This document shows, piece after piece, positions 48,572 through 60,448 of a stretch of DNA of 64,000 nt. The stretch is from Euwallacea fornicatus (taxonomy: Eukaryota; Arthropoda; Insecta; Coleoptera; Curculionidae), in the NCBI RefSeq assembly GCF_040115645.1, contig NC_089541.1, positions 1,426,001 to 1,490,000 of the forward strand. Reading direction: 5' to 3'. The position numbers were made by a program, and so were the translations under genes. The notes beneath the pieces are model-generated. The model was not told the origin of the DNA. It searched no databases and saw only the letters and a program-made list of their open reading frames with translations. Each line of letters opens with the position of its first letter. Position 1 is the stretch's first letter.

Positions 48572-49763
48572 GTTGGAGAGAAATTCAGGTTCACGAATTG
48601 TAATTTCAGAGGCGGGTGTGAGATAATGGGAACCTTTATTGTGGAAGAATAATTTGAAGTCTGTGATACAGATGGTTTAATTCATAAATTACAACAGAAA
48701 GAGTTTCTAAATTCACTTATAAATTAAAAATAAATAAAATAGTTGTCAGTGTCAGTTTGACAGAATGGCGTTAAATATTTCGCTTGATTCTTGATTAAAA
48801 GGTGGCGCCACGGCGAGAAAATGCGATTAAAATTAAATTGATTGGGTAATACTAATTTTTTCATAAGTAGAGCTGCATTTAAGTTCACTTTTAAATAAAT
48901 AAATCTTAATTTTATTTAAGACTTCTTAGAAGTAATGTAACATAAAAAAATATTCGAAAAGTTATTTAGACGACATCTTTGATACTCAGGTGAAAACCGT
49001 TTCCAATATGTGTAGCACAGTGTTGACATAAAGTTAAGAAATATGAGCTGCAATGATAAAAATATTTTATTTCTCATTTCATAACCGATAATTTATAGAT
49101 TATTTGATGATTTAATTCAATTGCCTGAGATAAATAACTAACATAGATATTAATTTTGCTTCTAAGTAAATATTTCATCGAAAACATACTAACCATATGA
49201 CAACGTTGTCAGATACCCCAATAAAATCAGCTATTTTACACCCATATTGTCAGATTGTTGAAAATTTCTCAACTTATCACGTATTCACCCAGATAACAGC
49301 TAATGTTTTTGAAAAGAATAATTAGTTAAAATTGATTACACTTGCATAAATACGTCTATAAGCATAAAATCATTGAAGTTTTCATGAATAAGCAAAATAT
49401 GTAAATATTTTCGCAATTGGATAAATCATTAATCCTGTGTCGATTTCTTATTCCTTTACTAAACGGCAACATTATGTCCATTGACAAATGTGAAATTACA
49501 CTTAGGCCGCAGGGAAATTTCTCTATATTTTTATTAAACTTCGAAATATTTTTACTATTAATCCCTAAAAATTAAAGGTAAAACGGTATTATTTCACCCC
49601 ATTAACCCACCGTGCTTCCACTGCTTGGAGACTCTTCAACTCTTCCGCAAGCTACTTTTCCTTAACCCACATTTTTATTTTTCATTGTGCCTCTTTTTAC
49701 AGACAATTGATAAAATATCACTCGATTCTTACTTGATCCTGTGTCATAAATATTTGTAAAAAA
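48572..49763. promoter_or_regulatory. Divergent intergenic region between ARMC6 and EDC3
   Basis: 1.19 kb of AT-rich non-coding sequence between two start codons on opposite strands. TGTCAGTGTCAGTTTGACAG at about 48746-48765 and a GACAACGTTGTC palindrome near 49200 stand out. Nothing coding is seen. Confidence 0.4.
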
Positions 49764-51883
49764 ATGGCACAATGGATAGGCTCTATGGTATCAATAAAAT
49801 GCTGTGAAGAGCTTGGTACTTTCCAAGGAGAAATTTGTGAAGCGAACCAGAACAAAATTACTCTAACTAAAGCATTTTGCGACGGATTTCCTTGCCAGGG
49901 GCAAGTTCAGATAAGGTAAAACCCACCTGATTCCCTCAGCAATTTCCAGTTATAAAGAATGCTACAGGGCAGCTGATATTGTGGATATAAAGTTCATAGA
50001 AAAAACTGTTGAAGAGCAACAGGAACATAGCATTGTTACAATCGCCAAACCGATTCCCAAACGTGCAGCGAGATCACACAGTACCTCTGAGGCTTCAGGT
50101 TCAAAACAACAAAGCCAAAATGGGGTTCTCAATAAGAGTAAACCTATTGATATTGATTTGAGCAAAAGGTTTGAAGAAAGTGTAAATTTGTCTTTTAAAA
50201 ACAACACACCTAATAGGAAAGGGGGACAGAAAGGTAGTTATATGTTATGTAATTAAAACATGTTTAGTGAGGTTGTTTTAAGGTGGTAAACAATGGAGCA
50301 AAAGCTGGAAAGATGAGGAGTGTTTTGGATCTCCTTTAGATCACCGGGTAAAAAGAGATTTTGATTTTGAAAAGAATTTGGCACTTTTTGATAAACAAGC
50401 CATTTGGGAGGAGCTCAATTCGCAGAGGCCTGATGTGGTTCGTAATGTGGAGAACAGAAAAAAGTACAGGTGCGTTTAGGGAGTTTTTGAAAGGTTCTTA
50501 TAGGAATTAAATAGTTTCTTCTGACAGTGTGCTTAATTGGAATAAATACAGGTAATGTATATTAGATGTAAATGGGTGTTTTTGAGCAGCAGTTCTCCCA
50601 ACATTTGCCTTGTATTAATGTGTCCTATTATTAAATTTTCACTAAAATTTGGAGGTTTAAAAAATATGAGATCTCTGTAAGAATGCCTTTATTAAAGCCA
50701 GTAGATGTATTCTATAATTGCAAAGTATTATAGACATTTTTTATATATATTATTAAAAATATTTGACAATATTAGTTTTATTTTTAATCAAAACTTGTTA
50801 ACTTTTTATATTATAAAATCATGGATGCCCAGTATAACAGTGAATGTTACAGACATCCCTTCTATTGGCTTTCAATTTCAAAATCAGATTAGTTTCTTAT
50901 AAAATTCTATATTAAAACTAAATAATCATAGTAATTATATAACAATCATTCTAGACATGACGAGAACGTAATCGCCCCACAACCGATATCAACTCGTCAA
51001 ATCATCGTGCCAAAACAAGAGTTTAACGAATACGTAACTGATGACGGACTAATTATTCCTTGTATCTCAAAGTAAGTATTTCCACCTCGTGATGCGCGAA
51101 CTACTGCATATTTCCCTCGTATAGAAGTCTACGAAAACGACTCTTTGAGGCTGCCGAAAAGGCGGGTCTAACCTGCGATAAACATCTAGAACTCTTCGGA
51201 ACTGCTGCGGCGGAGATTGCGATTCAGTTAATCGGAGGAGGGCACCGACTCAATCCTAATAACATGCACCAATTGCCCACTGTGGTGGTGCTCTGTGGGC
51301 CTCACAAGTAATATGTTTTCTTGTTTTTGTATGCGATATTTATAGTGAAATTCCAGGCAGGGAGCTGCAGGAATTAACACTGCTCGGCAACTGACTTCCC
51401 ACGGAGTTCGGACCATAGTCTTTTGTGTGTCTTTGGAGAGTGGAACTATAAAAAAAGAACTGTCTTTGTATATGTTGACCAGGAATAGGACTGTTACAAT
51501 AGTTCCAGAGCTTCCAAGCAACACTGACTTGATTATTTGTGCTCTCTCTGACACGGACGCTGAGGCCCCTAAGGGGTATCCTCAGCTCGCAGAGTGGGTA
51601 AATAAAAACAAAGCTCCAGTTTTGGCTCTAGATCCGCCATCTTGTGGCACTCCTGGTTAGATTATTGCATGTAATTATATATGTTTCTAAATAGGTAATT
51701 TTTACAGGAATTTTTCCGAAAATCTCTCTATTGCCAGTACTACCGCTGCCCCACTCTTCCGTTAATGGTCAACTCTATTTGACCAATCTAGGGGTTCCGG
51801 TGGATATTTTTAATGAAGTGGGGATAAAGTACAAAAGTCCCTTCGGACCTAAAAATACCATTTCGTTGCATCCGCACGAATGA
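49764..51883 (+). CDS. EDC3: Enhancer of mRNA-decapping protein 3
   Basis: Seven exons: 49764-49915, 49968-50233, 50283-50469, 50955-51071, 51125-51307, 51357-51655 and 51708-51883; 459 aa. Domains in order: N-terminal divergent LSm domain (MAQWIGSMVSIKC to about residue 65); Ser/Gln-rich linker; FDF motif (RDFDFEKNLALFDKQ, around residue 160); and C-terminal YjeF-N Rossmann-type domain (AGLTCDKHLELFG, QLPTVVVLCGPHKQGAAGIN, LALDPPSCGTPG). This is the complete EDC3 layout. EDC3 is a P-body scaffold that binds DCP2 and the DDX6-type helicase through the FDF motif and promotes decapping. The acceptor of intron 1 was placed at 49967, because it restores the family pattern QIRAADI in the LSm domain. 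It is shorter than the Drosophila protein, mainly in the linker. Confidence 0.95.
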
Positions 51884-52543
51884 CGCGTGTGGTGGGGTCT
51901 ATGCCCCCGACAACAATATTGTGGAGGGAAAATAAGAGGGCCTTAAGCCTGGACAGGATTTTATAAAATGTATTTTATTGTGTTTATTAAGATTATTAAT
52001 TGTTTATTTTGTAATTATATCACCTTTTCAAGCAAATATTTGCATGCTGAATGCAAAATGTTCTAAATGCTGAAAAAAGGATGGTTTGATTTTTATTTAC
52101 ACAATCTTCCACAATAAAGTTGTCATCTGAAAGAAATAGTGTTTCATTTCACAATAGTGGAGAAGCCTTCATATGCCCATTTTCAACTCTGCAGCTTCAG
52201 GAATAAATTTATTGTTTTTCTGCTTGGTGAAACAAATGTCTCTTTATTTCATAATGTGAAAAATTAAGATAAAATTTGAATTATACTAAACATGTTTCTA
52301 ACTTTTTATTATAAACATCAAAAAAAGCAAAAATCAATGGTAGCAATAGAACAATAAATATCTGGATTAAGGTAAGTGCAGTTTCCAAAACTGATTTTCA
52401 TTACAAGTAGGAGCGCATTAGCTAATAATGTGTCTTTATTTCTAGAAAAAACAAACGTAAGCAATTTTATGTCAAAAAAGTAGCACTGAAAAGTATTAAA
52501 AAAATAATAAATACTCTCTAAAACAACAACACAACAACATTTT

Positions 52544-53231
52544 TCATTTTTTTGTGTCTGCTCCATTGCAAAGTGGCTTTCGTCCCTCCTCCACTAAAGC
52601 CACCAGTTTCTTTATAAAAGGATCCTCAAATTTTCCCTGCAAATTGTTAAAATACTCCTGGCACTTCAAGGGAGTATTATCTCGTTTCTCATACTCTGCT
52701 GCAGTAAACAACAAATCAAATCGATCCAAGTCTTTAACAAATTTTGCCTCAGGCGTTTCCTTAGCCTCATATTCCTTATACAAATTGTATATTAAAAGTC
52801 CTGCAGCACCTAAAAAGCATCTCTAAGACATGTTTCCTTAATTTTACCTCATATACCAATTACCAATATGACTGGTAATTGTCTTCATGGCAACATCCTC
52901 TCTTATGTGCTTCTCAGCTACAGATATACCATCACAAGGAGTTATGTCCCCTACAATAGATTCTGCCAAATCGTGGACTACAGCCAGTTGAAGGCACTTT
53001 AGGCGGTCTAGCTTTGAGTCATTTGCCAATAGAAAAGTCATCAGGGCCATTGCATACATGTGTCCTTTAAAATATTTTAACTTTTCTATTGTTTGTTGTC
53101 CTATGTTATTTACCTGATATTGACTCATGATTCTGGATCTTCGAAAATATCCAACCCCTGCGCGGTAGGTGCTTCAGATCATTAACAAATTTTAGAAATT
53201 TCAGCACTTCTGCAGGGTTTAAACTGTCCAT
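52544..53231 (-). CDS. HDDC2: HD domain-containing protein 2 (5'-deoxynucleotidase type)
   Basis: Three exons, 53231-53114, 53064-52864 and 52809-52544, give 194 aa (human about 204). The HD-domain metal ligands are visible: His in GHMYAMA (residue about 41), the His-Asp pair in VVHDLAESIVGD (70-71), and a later Asp in KFVKDLDRFDLL. Family hallmarks are LKHLPRRGW near the start and EAKFVKDLD. By homology with YfbR/YGK1-type enzymes it removes phosphate from deoxynucleoside 5'-monophosphates. The donor of intron 2 was chosen at ATTG then GTAATT (52863): the stronger-looking site 18 bp downstream breaks the reading phase. Its 3' end faces that of EDC3, 660 bp away. Confidence 0.93.
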
Positions 53232-53819
53232 GATTTTACTTCACGAAAATTCTTGGGTTTGATTTTAATGGGAAGGGCGGTGGCTATAATCGTAAACTCT
53301 ATATAAGTGGCACAGTCAGCATATGTTTACATCATTGAACTACAAACCTTTGACGTTTTAATTCTATATGAAAAAAATTGCTTTCTAATTTCAATCTCTC
53401 AATCTCAGAAAGAGTACCTGCACCAACCAATTTCTTTCGCGCCCTTTGTTGAAGATTGTTAAAGCCAAAGTCAGATTCAAATATTGAGTGTACTGACACA
53501 GAGTACATTAGAACTGTTCAACTAGTTTAGTAGAGTATATAGAAAATGAAAAATATCAGTTCTGTATAGGACTGATACCAAATACAGGGAATTTATGACT
53601 ATCGTGGTGTTATATGTATCCCTTAAATCAACTTATAACAAGTAAATCCTATGTGGGTAAAATCGTTATCTACATTGTATTCATTACCCAATCTATTTAC
53701 CCGATTATTTGACAGATATTTTATATCATCTTCATTCATTCAAATTCTTCTACCTCAAAAAAGCCCATAACCTCAAACTAAAACAAATTTTGCAATTTTG
53801 TTCTTTATTCCCAATAAAA

Positions 53820-54233
53820 ATGGGTAAAATCTCTACTACCAACATGAAACTGGTGAAAATTGCCTCAATTGGAGGCATCGCCACAATAATGATGGGGTAC
53901 GCCGCAAAAAACAAAATTGAATCAAATGTGAAATCAGCCCCTTTCTACAATGAAGCTCTGCTACTAGTCCGAAACCATCCGGCAGCAGTCCATTTATTGG
54001 GACAACCCATCAAGGACGGCCATATAAATGTGTCTGATCAGTCTAAAAACTATATCAAAGGAAATATAGCAAATTTTGTAGTGCCCATTAGAGGGCCTAA
54101 GCAAACAGGGACTATGTTTATATCGGTTATGAAAGAGGAGGGAGGAGAAGTATGGAGGATTAATAAGGTTGAGTTGGAAGCTTTTAATTTGAAAGATAAA
54201 AGACTTGTGATTAAAAGTCAAAGTGGCACTTGA
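53820..54233 (+). CDS. COA1: Cytochrome c oxidase assembly factor 1 homologue
   Basis: Single-exon gene of 137 aa. It starts at the ATG of MGKISTTNMKLVK; in-frame codons upstream lack an ATG. It has a hydrophobic segment at about 12-30 (IASIGGIATIMMGYAA), then the COA1/Tim21-like soluble domain: EALLLVRNHPAAVHLLGQPI, GNIANFVVPIRGP and GEVWRINKVELE. The human protein has the equivalent pattern of a helix with HPEAQEALGPP followed by a beta-rich part. The product is a mitochondrial inner-membrane assembly factor for complex IV (and complex I in animals). The stop lies only 77 bp from the stop of GLE1 on the other strand. It diverges from HDDC2 across 588 bp. Confidence 0.85.
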   Translation: MGKISTTNMKLVKIASIGGIATIMMGYAAKNKIESNVKSAPFYNEALLLVRNHPAAVHLLGQPIKDGHINVSDQSKNYIKGNIANFVVPIRGPKQTGTMFISVMKEEGGEVWRINKVELEAFNLKDKRLVIKSQSGT

Positions 54234-54310
54234 GTGTTAAAAAATATATTTAAAAATAATTTGAATTTTACATAAAAGTTGTTCTTCTGTATATTTAAGT
54301 AATAAAGTTG

Positions 54311-56505
54311 TTACCATTTGGGATTCTCTATATAGCCATCTGGCTGTTCAAACTTGTGAGTTTGCAAGTATTGACTAACAAGAAGCTCTAGTCGAGTTAA
54401 TGCTCCCCCTGAGCACTTTGCTTCATGACATTTTGAAATAAAAGTCTGAAAATTAATTATGTAGTTAATAAACACACAATCAAAAAGAAAACATACTTTG
54501 GCTATAATTTGTATAATCCTTTCGAAAGCTGCCCCATATGAGGCCTTCATTTGGAAACCTACTGTTTCAAGGAAGACATGTAAAGCTGTTGCTGAGATGT
54601 CTACTTGTGGATTTAACTTTAAGAATGAAGCTAACCATTTCCAACTTTGTTTTAAGTTGAATGGGGATACTTGGCCTTCTTTTGGTTTTGAGAGTGTTAA
54701 GGCAAAAAAAAGCCTCATTATTCCTGTAATAAAGGAGGATGGCAAATAAAACATAAAATTGATTCCAAGCTGATATGTGTACATTTGAAAGCTTACACTG
54801 GAATAGACAGAAAAGAAAATAAGAACAATTATAAAAGATTACCTAATTAATTCTTTTTGTAACAAATAAATTAGAAATTAATTTTAATAAAGACCCATGT
54901 TTAGTCAATGAGGTGAGACACATAATTATATAAATAGTAATATCCATTTTGCAAGGACCCTATTTTGGTGTTATAGGAAAACCTTTCCTGTTAACTACCC
55001 ATACCTCTCATCCTTTTAAGAAACTTATCCTGTGCCTCAATCTCCCCATCCTTATACTGGTATCCCAACTTAGTATAAAACTCCTGATCACTATCTCCCA
55101 CCTGCCTTGGAATATAGTATGGCACTAAATATGGGCAAAACTGGTAAAAATATGCAAGCAACAATTGACCAAACTCTAAAAAATCATTCCACAAAGACAA
55201 CATTACAGTTGCATAACTAAATGCCGACTCAGGGCTACTTGACACAATTATGTCTCCTTGCATGACAAACTTCCTGGCTAGAAAGTCCATGCAAAAAACC
55301 CTGCCTTGAGGATGCCTTGATGCATTTACTTGTTTATCACCAACATTAACCGACTGCCCTGCCAATAGGCCATGCAGCCTTTGGTACTTGTCCAAGAGAT
55401 GCTCAGAATTGATGCCTGATATGGAGTTTACAGGAATGTTTATAGCTTTCTTTAAGTCAATTCTGAATGCTTTGAAAGCAGGGTCTGTTTCAATTTGCAT
55501 CAGTTGTACTTTTAAATCTGACTGAAATTTCATTACAGTTTCATATGATTCGAGATCTTTCAAACTAATATATTTGCTAATTCTAATGTTGTCAGTGGTT
55601 GTGAGAGGGATCAATTCAACTTGAGATGAAGGAGCAATAGGTTGAGGTGGAGGACTGCTGGTAACTGATTCCTTTTCCACCACTTTCTGGTGGATGTAAC
55701 TCTGCACTTGAGTCACATAGTCACCATATATACTTCGAGCCTTTAGAGCAATTTCTTCACTTTCCTGTGCAAGCTCATTAAGTTGATCTACACTTAGTTC
55801 ACTACCAAGACTTGTTTGCACTTGCTGCACTTTCAGATTTAACTTCTCAAGTTCCTCATTATTTAATTTCACTGATTCACACCACTTATGTCCCTCAGGA
55901 TCACAACCGTTGGCAGTTTCAATAGTACCATTAATCGCCTTGTAGAACCTCACAATATTAGTATAAATCTTCTGCACCCCTACATCTTTCACAAGCTTCA
56001 ATTTTTCTGCCTCAAATTTCTCCTGCCTTTCTTTCATCTTTAGCAAAGCATTCTCCCTTATATGGGTCATGTGTACAACCGCAGTTGACTGCCCAGTATC
56101 AAATTTCTGACTAGCTTTAACTATCATCATTTCATGCCTCTGCATGTCTGCAATCAAAGACTGTTCCTCTTTTAGACGCATTTGCTTTCCCACTTCCTCC
56201 TGGCTTTTCTCGAATTTTTTGAACAAGTTGACGCGCTCATTCAATGCCTTTTGTGCATGCTCCTGGCGCTCTAAGTCGAGCAAGTTTAATAGCTGTCTCG
56301 TTGGCAAGCCTCTTTTGATTTTGGGGCTTGTCTTTATAGGTTTGTCTTTGAGTTTTTTGCAGGGAGTGGGGGATGAAACTCTAGGTGGGGATTTGGGTTT
56401 GTGCAGGGTACCGGGGCCTATAGTCACTTCGGAAATGAATGGGGTTATTTTGCAGAGCTTGTTTAATACCGCCCTTTTCAAGGGTTCGTCGAACTCTTCG
56501 TCCAT
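54311..56505 (-). CDS. GLE1: mRNA export factor GLE1
   Basis: Three exons, 56505-55005, 54723-54497 and 54445-54311, give 620 aa (human about 700). The N-terminal third is charged, with a long coiled coil (LNLLDLERQEHAQKALNERV onward). The C-terminal GLE1 domain is clear: FARKFVMQGD, CPYLVPYYIPRQVGDSDQEF, GYQYKDGEIEAQDKFLKRMRG, and after the first intron IMRLFFALTLS, SWKWLASFLKLNP and ATALHVFLETVG. It acts at the cytoplasmic face of the nuclear pore, where with inositol hexakisphosphate it activates the DEAD-box ATPase DBP5/DDX19 to release exported mRNPs. Its start and that of misato are 377 bp apart on opposite strands, so the promoters are probably shared. The second and third introns' phases fit exactly. 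Confidence 0.94.
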
Positions 56506-56882
56506 GGTTTAGTTTAGCTTGTGTTAGATCGGAAATTGCTAGTTTTAAGCTTTTTAGACATTTGTTGGGCTTTCTGAGAAATTATGGAACGTATCAAAAA
56601 TTTAATAAATAGAGATTTTCATTCAAAACACAACATATCCATAAAAGGTGCAGAGCGCCATCACTAACCTTAATTTTCAAATATCATATATTGACAGTTG
56701 CCGTCTTAACAAGTTCTGTCTGCGCATGGAAACCTAACCGGTCAATGTTTAACGCGCATATTGCGAACTACACTTTTTACTCTCTATGTACACTGCATGC
56801 ATGTTAACCTTACTTTATTGTTAAAAATGTTTGATTTAACTCCATTTAACTACTCTACTCTCGCCCTAAATTATAACTAAAC
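56506..56882. promoter_or_regulatory. Bidirectional promoter region of GLE1 and misato
   Basis: 377 bp separate the two divergent ATGs. It contains a TTGACAGTTGCCG-type block near 56693, which combines the TGACA and TTGCC motifs seen near other starts here, and no TATA box at the expected places. Function is inferred from position. Confidence 0.55.
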
Positions 56883-58850
56883 ATGCCTGCACGAGAGATA
56901 CTTACGTTCCAATTCGGCCACTACAGCAATTTCGTAGGTACTCACTGGTGGAACATTCAAGAGTCCGGCTTTGAGTACAACCCATCTAAACCCTCGGAAA
57001 TCGACCATGACGTTCTCTTTCGAGAAGGCCTTAACCCCCAAGTAAGGTCCTATATCTTACTCTTAAACAAAATCTATGAAAACTACACTATAGGGCCGTG
57101 TGACGTATACTCCGAGACTGTTGTTGGTAGATCTTAAAGGCAGTCTTAGAACTTTGACTCAGGAGGGAGAACTTTATGATTCACCTGGAAATGCATCTGA
57201 GGTTGCGACACAGTGGCCAGGTGCCAAAGTTGAAGTTAAAGAAGAAGAAAAAGAGTTCAAAAATGAGTTTCAAAATGATTTACTAATAGAGAAACCTGAG
57301 GTTGTGATGAGAAAAAACTATGGACTGGAAAATGAAGTTAAAGTGTGGTCTGATTATTTGTACTCTCGACTACATCCCAGGAGTGTTAATATTGTAAATG
57401 AGTATGAGCACTGCAATCCTGAGACTCCATTTGATAGCTTTTCTTTGGGGACCGAATTGTGGAAAACTGGCTTTGAGGATAATTTTGTTGACAAAATTCG
57501 CAACTATCTTGAAGAATGTGATTGTTTGCAAGTGAGTTCTGTTTATGATTCACTAACAAAAAATATGACGCAAAGCAGGGTTTTCATGTGCTTACAGATT
57601 GCACCAATGCATTTGCTGGGCTCTCAGCTGCCTGTCTTGAATATCTGCATGATGAATTTGAACACAAGTCAGTGCTAGTTTTCCCCAGCATTCCTGCCCA
57701 TTTTCCTGACAATGATTTTGAGACTGTTAAAGAGCAAGTTTATTCAATTATGAATGATTCAGTTAGAGTGATCAATACTCTATTGAGTTTCAATAAATAT
57801 GTGAGTTTCAGTAGCATATTTGCACCATTATGTGCCAGTCAAAATGGGTGGAGGCAGCCAGGCACTGCAAGAGAGTTTTATCATACAAGTTTCAATGTGA
57901 GTTAAATTTTTGTGAACTTTAGAAAAATTTAAAATTTTCTCAATTCAATTAAATGGGGTTTTTAGCACAAATTGCCTTATCATTCAAGTGCAATCTTAGC
58001 ATCAGCTCTTGATACTGCAACTTTGAAATATAGATTAAAAGGCTCAAACATGTCTCTAGGAGATTTAAGCTGTGATTTAACTGCCAATGGCAGGAAGGGT
58101 GTAGCTGCAAGTCTTTGTCTTCCCTTCTCATTTAATGCAGATGTAGATTTCATTGATTGTCTTGATCTATGGGAAGGACCTCTTTACAAGAGCCTTGCGC
58201 CAAGGTGCTCTATAGGTGCGAATTTAAAATGTTAAAATATAAATATTACATGGCAACTATAGGTACTGAGCGGGTGATGCAGCACTTGACACTGAGAGGT
58301 ATTGAAGAAGTGCGCCTTAAAAAGCCTCCAAATAAAGCAGGCAAGCAAAGGGACATGCCTGCCTATCAATGTAAAACTATTAAAGATATGTTAGAATTTT
58401 ATTTGGGGTGTACCACTTACGCCTCAGTAAGCAGTGTGGCAACAGCAACAAAAGCCATGCCGACCAAAAATCCTTTTCCCGCTTTTTTTGATGAATGGAT
58501 TAATGCTGATGGAAATGTTCATTGGGCGCCTAGGGCTGAGACTACGAGTAAGAGTGATCATAGGGAGGATAGTACATTCACTCAGTTATTGTTCTCCTTA
58601 TAGAGTAGTGTAGTTTTTTTAATCATTAACAGAGGAATGTTTATTTTTAGAAGTGGATTCCGTTCCAGTTTTAGCAGGTTTTCACTCATCAACAGATATT
58701 GGAACGATGTTTGAATCTCTGCGTTCCGAAGCTGCAAAACTTAAAATAACGCGCTTCCACCAATTTGCTTTAGAACGAGATGAATACGAAGAGTCTCTAA
58801 ATGATCTTTTGTCTTTTAAAGAGAATTATGAGGACAATTATTTAGTTTAA
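56883..58850 (+). CDS. mst: Misato (MSTO1/DML1 family)
   Basis: Six exons: 56883-57041, 57094-57531, 57579-57896, 57966-58215, 58263-58547 and 58651-58850; 549 aa. All introns are GT-AG, mostly 47-70 bp, and in phase. The tubulin-like N-terminal segment is diagnostic: REILTFQFGHYSNFVGTHWW, then EIDHDVLFREG and TYTPRLLLVDLKGSL. The tubulin/misato middle part has GFHVLTDCTNAFAGLSAACL, which carries the equivalent of the tubulin nucleotide-loop region. Fly misato is needed for spindle assembly, and human MSTO1 acts in mitochondrial fusion and distribution. The donor of exon 5 (ACGA then GTAAGA) was chosen because it alone keeps phase into exon 6 (VDSVPVLAGFHSS). The fly protein is of similar length (about 570). 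Confidence 0.95.
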
Positions 58851-59149
58851 GACTAAAAATTTAATATTTTATCTAATAAAAATGAGAACTTAACAATAAT
58901 ATACAATTATTTATTTATAGTAACAGTCACCTACAATACTGTAAAAATAATATATCTAAATGCTTCTATTATAAGCTCAATATCACAAATGAAATCGCAA
59001 TCACTTCAAGCCAGCTCCAATGGTACTTAAGTCATTTCAAAGATGCTAACTAACCTATACACAGCATGGTGTAAAAACAAAGTGATATGGATTATAGCGT
59101 AAATAAACACATAGGGATAGTGTAGTATTCCTCGTGCACCTCGAACTAA

Positions 59150-60018
59150 TCACTCGGCAGTGGCTGTTGATTGAGTGGTGATTGACTCTCGTCCCAAGGA
59201 ACTCCCTAAAAAAACTCTCCTTGGAACCACTTCGATAAATATTAAATGACCTCTACCTGGAGAATCTGCATTCTCATTGATAAGCCTCTGCCTTTCTCGA
59301 TACATTGAAACTCTGATATTCTCCAACTGGTGATAGCGTAGCAGTTTAATAATAGCACACACAGTCAGCTCCACCCATGCAGCAAATGAGCCCCATACAC
59401 CAAATTGAGCAGTTCCAAGCTCAATATAGAAATTTTTTGTATTAATCCCATCCTTATGGTCAATATCTTGTCCTGCGGCAAACTCACATCTACACCCAAT
59501 ATTATGATTTCTGTACCAAAGAAATATGCAAAATACTTACGAAGGAAACCTTTGAGTCATGTTCTCGCACCAGGCCATGAACCCAAAAGTGATCATGCAG
59601 GCTGCAATGATTGTACCAGCACTCAGGAATATGCCCACTATAACATCAACAAAAGCAGAAAGAAAGCTGCTATCAACGCCCCTCCATAGGAACATGGATA
59701 GCCTATATATTTGGATAATTGCCACAAGGAAGAGAGCAACGCCTATGAAGATGGTGTAATTGCAATAACCCTGTGAGGCCCAGTTTACATCCAACTGTCC
59801 GTCAGTTTCTTGCCAGACACCAGTGGAGAATAACAAGCAGTGCCCCCTGCAATAGCCCAATTATATAGTGATTCAGTATCAACAAAAAAAAATAGGGGAA
59901 CTACGCACTTGAAGTCATCTTGCTGTAGACTCATGGGGACGACGATGCACAGAGAAAGGATGAGGGCGACTACATGACCGGCGATTTGGCTTAGCAGGAG
60001 AATGTTTGTCAACGCCAT
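59150..60018 (-). CDS. TMEM179: Transmembrane protein 179 homologue
   Basis: Three exons, 60018-59909, 59846-59541 and 59489-59150, give 251 aa (human about 230). It starts MALTNILLLSQ, close to the MALNN start of the vertebrate protein. Four hydrophobic spans are visible: residues about 5-30 (HVVALILSLCIVVP), 71-88 (YTIFIGVALFLVAIIQIY), 103-130 (DVIVGIFLSAGTIIAACMI) and near 170-190 (FGVWGSFAAWVELTVCAII). GHCLLFSTGVW and the paired Cys residues in the loops also match the family. Vertebrate TMEM179 is neural; the molecular function is unknown. The C-terminal tail is basic and then Ser/Thr-rich (SITTQSTATAE). It converges on misato and diverges from the zinc-finger gene. Confidence 0.88.
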
Positions 60019-60448
60019 ATTCAATTAAAAACAGCATTTATTTACCGCATTAAAGTGGGTTTAGTTAAGTTTTATTATTTACAAAAAGGAATAAAAAATG
60101 CGATAAAGAAAATAATAAAATGTGACAGTCAGCTGATTTTGACAAGAATGTCATTTATTGACAATTAAAAATGATCAATTCGTCGTAGACGTTTAATTTG
60201 ATATGTGTGAATTTGACAAGACTCAAATGTCAGTGACATATTGACCCTATTTCTATTTTGTGACGGTACTCAAGATAAATTTACACTGTAAAAGTTTCCA
60301 TAAAAACAATATTTAAATTATTGGGCGCCAAAAAATACCCCCCAAGTGAGCCCTAAATATATTAGCCTCTAAAAACGTCTACAAGCCCTTTTACCTCCCA
60401 CCCATACTCATTTTAATTCATTCCTAAAAATACGAAAATCCACCTTCA
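60019..60448. promoter_or_regulatory. Divergent promoter region of TMEM179 and the ZAD gene
   Basis: 430 bp between two opposite start codons. About eight TGACA/TGTCA pentamers lie in 60122-60245, for example TTGACAAGAATGTCA, TTGACAATT and TGTCAGTGACATATTGAC. No TATA box is evident. A role in transcription is inferred. Confidence 0.45.

Noticed and set aside
49916..49949. A 34-nt first intron in EDC3 using the acceptor ttccag
   Set aside because: It keeps frame but inserts six residues (YKECYR-type) absent from the family. The acceptor at 49966-49967 gives a normal 52-nt intron and restores the QIRAADI pattern of the LSm domain.
52845..52863. Alternative HDDC2 donor (ATGAG/GTAAAA)
   Set aside because: It ends exon 2 in phase 2, which does not join the exon at 52809 in frame. 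The ATTG/GTAATT donor does and fits the family spacing.
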